Below, piece by piece: positions 1 through 10,600 of a stretch of 24,071 bases of DNA. The notes under the pieces were generated by a model. The model saw only the letters and a program-made list of their open reading frames with translations. It ran no database searches and was not told the origin of the DNA. Numbering within the stretch: the stretch's first letter is position 1; each line of letters opens with the position of its first letter. The DNA comes from Brachionus koreanus (Eukaryota; Rotifera; Eurotatoria; Ploima; Brachionidae): the NCBI GenBank assembly GCA_016987375.1, contig PJRA01000323.1, positions 1,724,705-1,748,775 on the forward strand. Direction: 5' to 3'. Position numbers and translations under genes: made by a program.

Positions 1-150
1 ACCGGTCCCCCATTTTTTTTTGAAAGGGGTTTAAACATGCCCCCCCGTATTGCAGAGATATTTTGAAGATTTTTCCACCCTCAGCGGGTTTTGAACCCTC
101 GATCCTCTGCTTGCATGACTAACACACAAACCGCTCGGCTATACGGGCTT
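1..150 (-). mobile_element. tRNA-derived SINE-like element, head at 77-148
   Basis: Read on the minus strand, 148 down to 77 looks like a decayed tRNA of 72 nt. The first seven bases and the last seven (77-83) pair at most positions. A pol III A-box-like stretch (TAGCCGAGCGG) lies at 141-131, and a B-box inside a T-arm-like GGGTTCAAAACCC lies at 98-86. The D-arm does not pair well, so this is not a working tRNA gene. After the tRNA-like head the element continues towards position 1 with an unrelated body containing C-rich and A-rich runs. Head plus body is the usual layout of a tRNA-derived SINE. The 3' end may lie outside the window. It abuts a reverse-transcriptase fragment on the opposite strand at about 150. 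Confidence 0.6.
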
Positions 151-152
151 AT

Positions 153-800
153 AATGTTTCAGATTGGGCTGATGTTACTTGTGGTGTACCACAAGGTTCT
201 GTTTTAGTACCGATTTTATTTAGTATATTTTTCAATGATTTAAGTAAAGACTTGTCAAGCGAATGTGAAAAATATGCAGATGATACAAAAATATTTGATG
301 TAGTAACAAACAAATTAGATTCAAAATCATTACAAGAAGATTTAAACAAAATAACAGAATGTTTAATTAAGTTAAATTTTAATAAATGTAAAGTAATGCA
401 TATAGGTAAGAACAATAAAGAATACATATATTAAAACAGAATGCTTGGTTTATTGAAGAAAACTTTTAAAACACGTGAAACTGATATATGGAAAAGATTA
501 TATATACTTGTTTTTTTAGACCAAACCTTGAGTATGGTAATTAAAAAATGCTAAGTCACTTTATTCATTCAAAAACGCTATTGATAAAAATAATTTTGAA
601 TTGAATTGTTGACTCCTAGTTCGAGATTGAGAAAAGAAAACTTGAATAATAATTAACTAAAGTAGAAAGAAAAAAAAAATAATTAACATTATTTACACAA
701 TTTATTTATTTATTTAGAACTGTTCTTTAAAAACTTGTCTTTTTTTATTTTTTTTACATCGCCTTAAAGGCGTTCATTGAAATAAATAATAATAATAAAA
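153..800 (+). pseudogene. Degenerate non-LTR retrotransposon (Jockey/CR1-like reverse transcriptase), 5'-truncated
   Basis: Frame 153-434 reads as the middle of a LINE reverse transcriptase. GVPQGSVLVPILFSIF is the conserved block before the catalytic site, and YADDTK carries the catalytic A-D-D, followed by the thumb-like KLNFNKCKVMHIGKN. The frame then stops. At 441 a second piece resumes with RMLGLLKKTFKTRETDIW, and a +1 shift gives RPNLEYG near 519. A TPSSRLRKENL piece at 612-644 resembles the C-terminal end of such polymerases. Relative to the usual order, a segment between KN and RMLG is missing, so the copy has internal deletions and frameshifts. The 3' end has an imperfect GCCTTAAAGGC hairpin near 762 and an (AAT)n-type tail from about 780. 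It is dead. Family placement rests on the RT motifs only. Confidence 0.8.
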
Positions 801-816
801 AATAATTTTTAACTGC

Positions 817-870
817 CTTAGCTAATATCGATTAGCTAAGTGTTTTCAATAACACTGTCTATCTATCTAT
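817..870. repeat. Two tandem hairpins followed by a (TCTA)n microsatellite
   Basis: Perfect 10-bp arms CTTAGCTAAT (817-826) and ATTAGCTAAG (831-840) enclose a 4-nt loop. A second stem, AGTGTT (839-844) with AACACT (851-856), overlaps the end of the first by two bases. A short (TCTA)n run follows at 858-870. The position just after the LINE tail suggests a retrotransposon 3' end or a structured insertion hotspot; that part is inference. Confidence 0.6.
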
Positions 871-874
871 TTGA

Positions 875-1045
875 ATTGATTTTTTTAAAGATAAATTAGA
901 AAAACTGTTTGATACTAGTAGTACAAAATTAGATACTATGTCATTAAAAATTAATAAAATTGATACAATATTACGATACAATGAAAAAATAATAATTAGT
1001 AAAATGACAGATGTGAAATCATATCATAATTCATTAAAACAATAA
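875..1045 (+). CDS. Unassigned coding-like stretch, possible exon or transposon ORF fragment
   Basis: The frame is open from 875 to a TAA at 1043-1045. It reads as a charged, helix-prone segment of about 50 residues, beginning KDKLEKLFDTSSTKLDTMS and rich in spaced leucine and isoleucine. A TTTTTTTAAAG acceptor-like string precedes it at 880-890. No upstream exon or start is visible. It could be the coiled-coil part of a LINE ORF1, a terminal exon of a gene whose remainder is outside the readable context, or chance. Confidence 0.2.
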   Translation: MDFFKDKLEKLFDTSSTKLDTMSLKINKIDTILRYNEKIIISKMTDVKSYHNSLKQ

Positions 1046-1247
1046 TAATTCCATAAGCTAATTTAAAGCAATTAAATCAACAATTATAAATGATTGTATG
1101 CAAATTTTGAAACTTTGAAATAACAAAAAAAAAAGAGCAATCTAAAACTGATAAAACAAAGCACAAGTTAATATGTTTTTTTTAAGGTCCGTCAAACCGC
1201 CGTGCGAATAAAAAATCAAAGCCTGCTGATACATTAATAAAATAAAT

Positions 1248-1606
1248 TTATAAATTCCAACCTGATTTTTGTGAAACTGATTGTACATAATTGTAAGGTA
1301 GAATTCCAATCTTTCCGTTATATTCACCCAGCCACCAGTCTCCGGAGTTTTCCAAAATATTTATAATTGCATCTTTGGGAAAACCTATAGCTTCTGGTGT
1401 TTGCGGCACAAAGTCGTATAGAGCAACAACTCGGTCAATTATCACAGTTGGTTGCTCACTGGCTGAAGCTGTTTGCGGATCTGTCTTGTTCTCTTCTGGC
1501 GCATTGATCTTTGGGGCTACTGTTTCGACCACTGGACCAGAGTTTATTGGACTTGTAGTCGAAGGATTGATTCCAGCTGAGATAGCAGAAGAATTTACAG
1601 ATTTTC
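1248..1606 (-). CDS. ITSN: Intersectin exon 11: SH3-4, C-terminus and stop
   Basis: Acceptor ATAAAG|GA, phase 1. After a Ser/Thr/Pro linker comes SH3-4 (about residues 1249-1305): RVVALYDFVPQTPEA, DWWLGEYNGKIG and LPYNYV. This is a complete SH3 with the double Trp and the Pro-x-x-Tyr ligand-binding residues. The stop is TAA at 1248-1250. No clear AATAAA was found on this strand in the next 200 bases. Confidence 0.92.
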
Positions 1607-4600
1607 CTTTATTATCAATTTAAGTTTTTGAAAACAAATTTTTAAAGAAAATAGCAATCGGATAGCTTTACTTGATTCGAAGTTGTCACTATTTTGATGA
1701 CTGGAAAAAAGCGCTTTTTGTGCCTGAGGCGGTGGAGGTGACTGGCTAATGCTTGAATTATTTGCACCTCTAAGCTCATTGTTAATACTGTTATTTGAAT
1801 AATTTTGAGCAGATTCTGCTTTAGCCTTTTAAATTAAATATGCATAGAATAAGCAAAATGTAAGCTATTATTATTAAAAAAGTTCAAACAAAAATAAAAT
1901 ACTTTTTGACTGAAAAATTATTTTAGATAAAATTTTTGTTTTCTAAATTCAAATAAGTAAAAAAATTACCGGTGAATAGACTGGCGGTGCACCTGCGTCT
2001 AAAAGTGGTGTTGCAGCTGTGATTGGGAACCAGCCTCTGTGCATTTGATTATCAATGTCCTTCGAAAAGAATAGATAAAGCAATATTTTAAATCTTTCTT
2101 TTATTTACATATATTTCTCCAAAAGACCATTTTCCATCCGGAGATACTTTTTTAATTGCAATAAACTGATTTAAACTGGGATCCAAAGTTAACTCTCCAC
2201 TGTTTTGGGCGACATAAGGCTCAATAGCCATTGAAATAGTGTGCTTGCCTATATATTCAATAGGCAAGTTAAATTTTACTACAAAATTTGCTGGAAAAAT
2301 GCCCGATCTTAGAGGATTGGATGGCTCAACACCAGAGCCAACTATTTGGCCTGTTAACCAGTCTTCATTGCGACTAATTACATTTATTATCTCAAATTCA
2401 CGAAAATTTAAATCCCCAGGTTCATTTGAAATATACGCATAAACCGAAATAAAATAATCTTTAAAAAAAAATTTCATTATATAAATTTAATTATTATGTG
2501 ACCAAATACTTTTAATATCTGTAACCAATCTTAAAATAAAAAAAAATCATATTAAAACTAAACTAAATAAATTTATTAGGATCGTACTTATCAGGACTAA
2601 TTTGTGCTGATGATTGGGTAAAATCAGTCGTTGCATTAGGAAATACTTGTTGTGCAGCATGTGAAAAATTTTCTTCCTGAATAGCTCTGGCAAAATAAAC
2701 AATTATGCCTTTCATTTTAAAATAATATTTTTTTAACTTACTCTAAATCGCTTAATTTCATAGAAAATGAAGCCGGAAAGACTCCACTTTTACCATTAAG
2801 CTCTCCAAACATCCAACCTTCATCAGCTTTAAAATTCACATCAACCTTATGGATGATTATTGACTAAATTAAAAATTTTATAAATTTAATTTATACATTA
2901 ATAATATCTCCTTCGGTAATGGTAAGCTCGTCATCTCGACTCGCTTCAAAAGAATAAAGCGCTTTAAATTTTATCCAATTTGCAGTTGGAGACTGTAAAG
3001 CTGTTTTGTTGTTGGTTTTAGCTGTTGTGTGACTTGGAACCGATGGACTTTGCATTTTAAGATTGTTGTTAAAAAAATTGACTGTATTCTTAAATGATGA
3101 CTTTGATGAATCTAAATAAAAAAAGATATTTTATTTTGCTTTAGAAAAAGAGTTAAAAACCATCTGGAAAAGCAGCCCAGTCAGCAGTATTAGTATTTAA
3201 ATTTGTTTTAGTTGGGTAAGTTTGACTAGATAAATTTGTAGCCCAATTATCATCAAGACCAAAGCCTGTATTCGTGGATGTGCTTTTTGGAACATCTCCA
3301 AATACTGAGTCTAAATTTTCTATTGGTTTTGATGCAGTTGACCACACATCCTCAAAACTGGTGTTTCCTTTTGGAGCTGATACTGCTGCAAATGGATCGG
3401 ATTTATCATTTTGTTTGGTGTTAAAACTAGCAAATGGATCGTTATCAAAGCCAAAGCCTGAATTTATTTCAGCTGGTTGATCGAACGCTGATGACCAATC
3501 TGCTTTTGCACTTGGCTCTGGCTTGGAACTTTTTACTGTTGGACCTGGCGAAAATGGATCAAATGTTTCAGCAGGCTTGTTCGAGCTTGTTTGTTGTATT
3601 TTAAATATTTCATCTTTGATAGCGTCGTAATTATCTAGTTGAGAATTTAGTTTATTTTTAGAGCCATGCTATTTTAACTCTTAATTTTTTTATTAATTAA
3701 AGAAATAAAAAAAACAAAACTTTTTGCTACTATTCTAATTAATTTTGGATCAAATTGAAGAAATTCAAGGAAACTTAAACTTTCATCTTTTTTGATTTTT
3801 GATATAATTTAATTAATATTCTGACAAAAAAATTATTGTTAAAATCTGAAGGCCTGAAGGGTTTTTGACCTTTTTTGTAACTCGTTTTTTTACTTTTTTC
3901 CATGAGAATAATTAAAAATATTTAAATAGTTTTTAATATGGTTGAAAAGAAAATTTTCCAAAATGGTTAAATTAAAGGACTAAAAAACCCTTTTACCTTT
4001 AAATTGATAAAATTTAATTTTTGTTTTAATTTTAAAATCAAATTCTGTGATCTAATCAATTTAAAGTAATCAAATAAAAAGAGAATGTAGATATTTTTTA
4101 TTGATATTTTTTATATTTATTTCAAACTCATTTAATCATTGTTTTTCATCAAATTCAGGTAAAACTCATGCAACTTTTGCTTAATTTAAACTCTGATAAT
4201 TTACAACAAAGTGGTCAATATCAATTATCTATAAAGATGTACAATAAATGTTTCTCATAAGATAAATATTAAAACAAATTTATTTTTAGTTTCTAATCCT
4301 AAAAAATAAAAATTTTAGAAATATTAAACAGAGAAAAATCATTTTTACGTATTTTTTTAATTCAAATATTCTATCAAAAACCTTTAATAATTTGATAAAG
4401 TAATAGTATATTTAAAAATTTAAAATTAAAAAAAGATATATTTATTTGAAAAATCTATTCAAAATATACGAGGATTTAAAAATTTTTGATGCTTCTAGTG
4501 TTAAAAGATTTCTTTTCAAAGAAAAATCATATCAGAGAATCTTTTTTCTTTAAAAAAAAATCAAATCAAAATTTTCTTAGTTATTTTAAACTTTGATCAA

Positions 4601-7600
4601 TTTAAATTTATTTTTTAAAAAAGTTACATGTGATCCTTCGAATAATGAACCCTGATTGTACGAATTCTTTGAAATAACGAAATAAAAAAAAAAGGAAAAA
4701 AAATTTTCATTTAAAAGTTATAAAAGCAGTCATTTTCTTTTTAAATATAAATATTTTTTTTCTGTTTTTTATTTTTTTTTTAATTAAAAATGCAAAAGAC
4801 TTCTTTTATGTCTATCCAAAAAAAAAGAGAAATTTTTGCTCTTGAAATTAAAGTTGATATTTAAAAAAAAAAATACACTGAACAAAAAAAAAGCAACTTC
4901 AGAAAAAGATAAAAAATTGAATGTCAATTTTTATACAATTTCAACTTTACTTGCTACTAAAAGAAAAAGTACTTTAACATTACGAAAAAAATCTGTTCGA
5001 AACGGATAGAGAAAAAATAAAATATCGGCGTTTATTTTAGTTTATGTTTTGCACTTATTATTTCTTAAAAATAAAACATTTGTACCAAGCAATCTAAACT
5101 GGACATTTAATAATTAATTTTTCTTCCGTTTATTCTTTTATTCTTTTAATGAAAACTTTTTCATTATTTTTTCCCTTAATTTTTTGATGTAATTTACGGG
5201 TGAGGTAGAAAAAAAAACATAAAAAAAGAGGAAAAACATTAAATAAGCTAAATTTTTTAAAATTTCCGTAGCCTCCGTAATAAACCCATTCAAATCAAAA
5301 TAATTGTACTCTGTGCCAAAGCAATAGTCCTCATCTAATGGAAGTAACTACAACATATTTTCTAAATAGACCCAAAGCAGGTCGGAAGCCAAAAGCTGGT
5401 CCTTGTTTACAATATGATCAATGAAGAAATAAATGTAAAAATTAATCTTTTTTATCTCTTTTATTTAATTGAATATATGTATTTTTCTTTTAAAAAATTT
5501 TATCTCTTTTTATGTTTCGTTCTACCTCTCTCGTAATTTACCAGTTCACAAATTTATTATTTTTTTTCAAAACTTAACCAAAAAATCAAAAATATTTAAT
5601 TCTTTTAAATTGATTGATCATAATAATTTTTTAAATTTATTATTAAAATTAAATTTTCTTATAAATTTTCTCTTTTGAATTGTATGGCAAGCGTTGAGTC
5701 TTTTTTCATTGCTATCTTAATACTAAAAAGTTGGTTTTCCACTTTTTACAGATAAAAAATACGAAAAAAAAAAATTTTTTTTTTACAAGAATTTTAAATT
5801 AATTTCTAAAGCAGTTAATCGTTAAAAAAAAATAATAAAAACTTACTTTTAGGAGTAGCAGATCTAGAATTATCATCTAGTTGGCTTGTTTTTAAAATCG
5901 ATGTATTAGCAGATTTGGCTGTAATAGAATTATTTGATTTATTTAAAGAATTCGATAGTGTTCCGTTTAGCTTAGTTGTCGAAGTTACACTAGCTAGACT
6001 ATTCTTTTTCAGGTCGATTATTTTGCTCAAACGTTCATTTTCTTTAGCTAGCTCAATTTCATCAGTTTTGGTTACCTCTAATTCGTGCTTGACAACTTCC
6101 AGTTGTGTCCTAGCCGAACTTATTTGTTTCTCTAGATTGCTTAGCTCTTGCTTTAATTTATCAACAGCCTTTTCTTTATCTTTTAAAAAATTATTTTCCT
6201 TAATAAAATCCTCATTGACCGTGCTTTCATGTTTTAACGATTTTAATTCTTCATTTAAATTATATTTTTCTTGGGCCAAACGAGCCAATTTTTGCGAAAA
6301 AGCTTTCATTTCCTTTTCGCTAGCTTCCATTTGTGCGTGCTTCTCTGAATTTATTTTTCTAGTTGCATCAAGTCGATTGTTTAAATCAATTAAACTTGTT
6401 TGATTATCAGATATTTTGGTTTTATACGAAGATATCTTGTCATTGAGAGCTTGCATATCAAATTCTAAATTTTTATCTTTTGCTTTGGCAATGCTCAATT
6501 GTTCTTGAAGTTTTATTTTTTGAGCTTCAAGCTCTTGCTTTTTTTGCTTTTCCCATTCAATTCGTTGCTGTTTAATAAGTTCGTTTCGAGCCCTTTCTCG
6601 TTGTTCTACTGCCTTGCGTCTCTCTTCCTCTCGCTGCATGTCCAACAGTCTTTGCCTTTCCATTTGTTTTTCCATTTCTGCTAGCCGTCTTCTTTCCTGT
6701 TCTTCTTTAACCTTCTGTCTTCTTTCGGCTTCAAGTCTTTCTTTTTCCTCACGCTCTCTTTTTTCTCTTTCCTCCTGTTCACGCAATGCTTGTCGTTTGG
6801 CCTCCAACACCGCGTTTCCACGGTCGTAATTCTCTCGTCTTTTGTCTTCAAAAGAAACAGCCATTTGTTTGTTTGTCAAAACCGGTGATGAATCAGAGCC
6901 TGATTTGTTCAAGACCTCAGGTGAAAGAGTCGCGTTCAGCACTGCTGATGAGGATCTGGATCGCTGCGGCTGTAGTTCTATTGGTAATGTAGATGGAAGT
7001 ATATTCCCGGTTTTTGCATAATCACATAAGTGCATTGCCAGTATAAACTCTTCATAGGATAATTTTCCATCCTTGTCATAATCAGCTAAATTCCTTTAAA
7101 ATTAATATGAATTATTTTTAATGATATTTTCAAATAAAATTTTTATGAACAAAAACATTAATATTTTTATTAATTGAAAGAATGTTATTAATTTACTCTC
7201 TCTTCTTAACTCTTATTTCATGAGAAGATACAAAAACCTGAGCTACAAAATTAATTCATATATGCTTAATAAAAAGCCTAAATTTTTTAATTTTTCATAG
7301 ATTAGTTAATTTTATTTTAAAGATGGTGGTAATTTTCAGCTTAATGATTAATTCAGTGCAAAAAACTAAGAATATTTTATTATTTTAACTTTAATTTTTT
7401 CATAAAGTACCACATGTCACTTCATATCATTTGATATTTTCAGATATTGAATAATATTTTAATAATATTAATTTTTAAAAGCAAAGATAAATTTATAAAA
7501 TTAAAAATTATTTGTTTTAAAATACAGGTAAAAATTTAGATTTTATTTTTTCGAAAAGTATCATTCATAGCTTAATATCAAGTTTATTTAAAGTTTTTTT

Positions 7601-10600
7601 TCAAATTTAAGATTTAATTTTCTTTTTGATTTGTTTTAATTTTTTTTAACATTTCTTAAGGATCCTGTTCCTCAGTATGGGTACTGGTATAAAGTGATAT
7701 GATTTGACCAGTTAATTTCCAACAATATATCAATAAATTAATTAGGGTCTTATTTATTCGGGCTCTTCCAGTTGTTGAAACGGGCATGTCGTTCCTCAGT
7801 ATGGGTATTGGTAAATTATTTTGGATGCCAAAAATAATTAATAATTTCATTGATATCTAAATAAGATCTTCAATATAAACCCAATAAATGGCTAAATGCA
7901 ATTCAGAAATGGAATTTAGCTGATTATTACCTTAATCACCTTATAAATTACTAATTTAATATCCATAAATAAATTAAAGTGAATTAGATTTTGGATTCTA
8001 AATGCTAAGTAAAAAAAATTCAATTTTTCATATCTGTTTTTTCCAATGACGAATGGTTAAAAGAAAATACAACATGGTTATATAAGAGGCCATACGAAAC
8101 AGAAGCTGGAACAAAAGAATAGTACCGTTGTAATAAAATTAAGACAAAAGACCCGCAATGCAATTCAGCTTAATTTTTATACAATAGCCATAATCAAGCA
8201 GTTATAATATCCAAAACCACTAATGAACACAATCATGATGAGATCATTCAAAATTCTAGCATAAAAGCATCAATGAATTGACTAAACAAAAAATTGACTA
8301 AAAAAAAAATAAAAAAACATAACTCTATATATTTTAACTCTTATTTAGTTATTTTGGATGCCAAAAATAATTAATAAATGAGTCCAAATTATTTATCCCA
8401 TAACTAATTAATTATTGATTCCAAAATAATTATGAGCCTGTTTAAATTATTTACAACTAATATTAGCTTCTAGCTCTACCTAATCATATTATAAATATTT
8501 TCATTGATATCTAACAAAAAACTTAAATCAAAGTTTGCTGAAACAATTTTGTATTTTTTCATTCGATAAATTTGAACAAAGGATACCTAAATAATTCAAG
8601 ACCTCCATTTCCAACTAGAATGCACACCTGGGTTATTTTAAAAATAATTATGGTTAAAACTAATTATGTCATAAAAAAGCATCTTTTTCTGTTCTTTCAA
8701 TTTTGTGGTATCTTCTAATTATTATTCATTTTTTTATCTTTTTAAATCTTAAATTAAAAAAAAAAAGTTTTAAAATTTAAAAACCTTGATGTACTTTAAA
8801 AAGATAGCTTGCACACCCATCAAATTATTTAAAATTTAAATCAAGCACCAAAAAATACTTGTAGTCACTACCATAGTTAAAGGCTGCTTAGTTTTATTTT
8901 CCATTTTTCAACAAATTATTCTAATCTTTGAGCCTTGAATATTCCCCTATTATGGCCAAAAGTTTAAAAAAATAAATTTTCTAGTAAAATTATTATTTTA
9001 AGAAACTCAATTTCGAATAATTTTTTAAGAGTCAATTTAAGTTAAAAAATTAGTAATCTTCAATATAAACCCAATAAATGGAGTAACCTAGTAGATTTTT
9101 AAGATATCCATATATAAAGTAAATGTCTATAAAATTAAAGTTTTTGCAATTTAATTTTTTATTAATCTTTAATGTATCACCATAGTGACTAAATAAATAA
9201 GATAATAGATAATACCATTAATATTGGTATTTAAACTAAAAATTTAAAATTATAAATTTTCCATAAAAATCAAAAAGCCTTTCAAGATATAATGTAATTA
9301 AATGTGGATAAAAAATAGATTTTTTAGTTCCTTTTTTCTTGCTAGAATGATTAAGTTTTTTTTTTAATATCTTATTCACTAAGGTTGTAAAAATTTCACC
9401 AATAAATAATTTATATTTATTTTAAAATTTTATTTTTGTCACAGAACTTTAAATGAAAATTAAATACTTTGAAATATTTTTACTGACAGCGTCTAAGCTT
9501 TAAAATCGGATCCAGATTTCTTAGACGATTTAATCTCTTGCTTAAATTATTTTGTTCTTCGGACCCTATTTGATAGTTCAATATTTTAATGATTAATTAA
9601 AAATCAGTGATTATTTTTGTATAAACAATATTTTCTGCATGATTTAAAAAAAAATCTAAAAAAAAAATTAACTTACCAAATTTGAATTAGAATATTCTGT
9701 GCTAGGCCAGACTGCATTAAAATATTCTTGGCCTGTTGTCCTGTCAAAAATCCAGTTGATGCTGTATCATTACTTTGAAATATTTGACCATATTTAGTTC
9801 TTGAAGTACTGGGAATCGGAACAAGTGGATTTGGTCTATTTTTTTTTAAATATTAGTTTTTTTAGTTCAATAAAAAACAACAAGATTAAAGACATGGTGA
9901 GAAAAGTGTCAAAGAGCATTTAGGTTAAAAGGCTAAAGTAAAACAAATCATGCTAAAGAGTTAAAAGCCAACTTATTTGACTTACAAATTAAGTGGAAAA
10001 TAACGATTATAACTAATTAAACATTTAACATTTAATTTTTTAATTATTTAAAAATAAATTTAGCTTACAGTGTTGTGTTGACGGCTGCTAATGGAGTAAA
10101 AATAGCACCTGCTTTTGTGGATTGAGAAACCGCTGATGCTGCTATGTTAGTAGTTGGCGGTGAGGTTACAAAATTTGTCGGAAATGAAGGAAGGCCAGGA
10201 GTTGGTGTAATAGTTGGCATAGTCATATTTGGAGCACTCGGTACTGGGGTTGTACTTTGAACACTTGATATTCCAGATATTGGAATTTGATTTACAAGTG
10301 GAAAATTATTTGAAAAAATCGGAGTCGAAGAAGCTTGAGGCCTATTAGCAGAATTTGTTGATGGCATTATCGATGGGTTGCTTGAGCCGATTAAAGAAGG
10401 CTGTGTCATCACTGAAATAGGATCTGCTTGTAGCGATTTGGGACATATAGGTGGAAGTATCGCTGGACCCTGTGGACTTGTGAGAACTTTTTTTATTAAA
10501 AAACACGCAATGCTAAATTCTTTTTGGTCCAAACTGCCATCTTTGTTCAAATCAGCCAAAGTCCATATTTGACCTAATACTGGTGTCGGTAGACTTGACT

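Larger units (their letters stand above)
7094..9676 (-). other. Intersectin intron 2 (2.6 kb), repeat-rich
   Basis: It interrupts the Trp codon before the EH2 EF loop. It contains a GC-richer island at 7660-7815, a FLYWCH/MULE-like fragment at 8045-8281 and several direct repeats, listed separately. The remainder is AT-rich sequence in which I see no coding. Confidence 0.7.

Noticed and set aside
77..148. Functional tRNA gene
   Set aside because: The D-arm does not form, the acceptor stem has a mismatch and the sequence continues into a SINE-like body.
149..427. A 92-codon minus-strand frame over the RT fragment
   Set aside because: The plus frame carries the RT motifs GVPQGS and YADD; the minus frame is its complement.
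1375..1623. An 82-codon plus-strand frame
   Set aside because: It is antisense to intersectin exon 11, whose SH3 motif content is unmistakable.
5469..5678. A 69-codon plus-strand frame rich in Phe, Leu, Ile and Asn
   Set aside because: Its composition is what AT-rich noncoding DNA gives by chance; no splice partners or motif.
5915..6992. Several plus-strand open frames of 61-162 codons opposite the coiled coil
   Set aside because: They are antisense shadows of the Glu/Lys/Arg-rich intersectin exon 3, giving Ser/Phe/Leu-rich nonsense with no motif.
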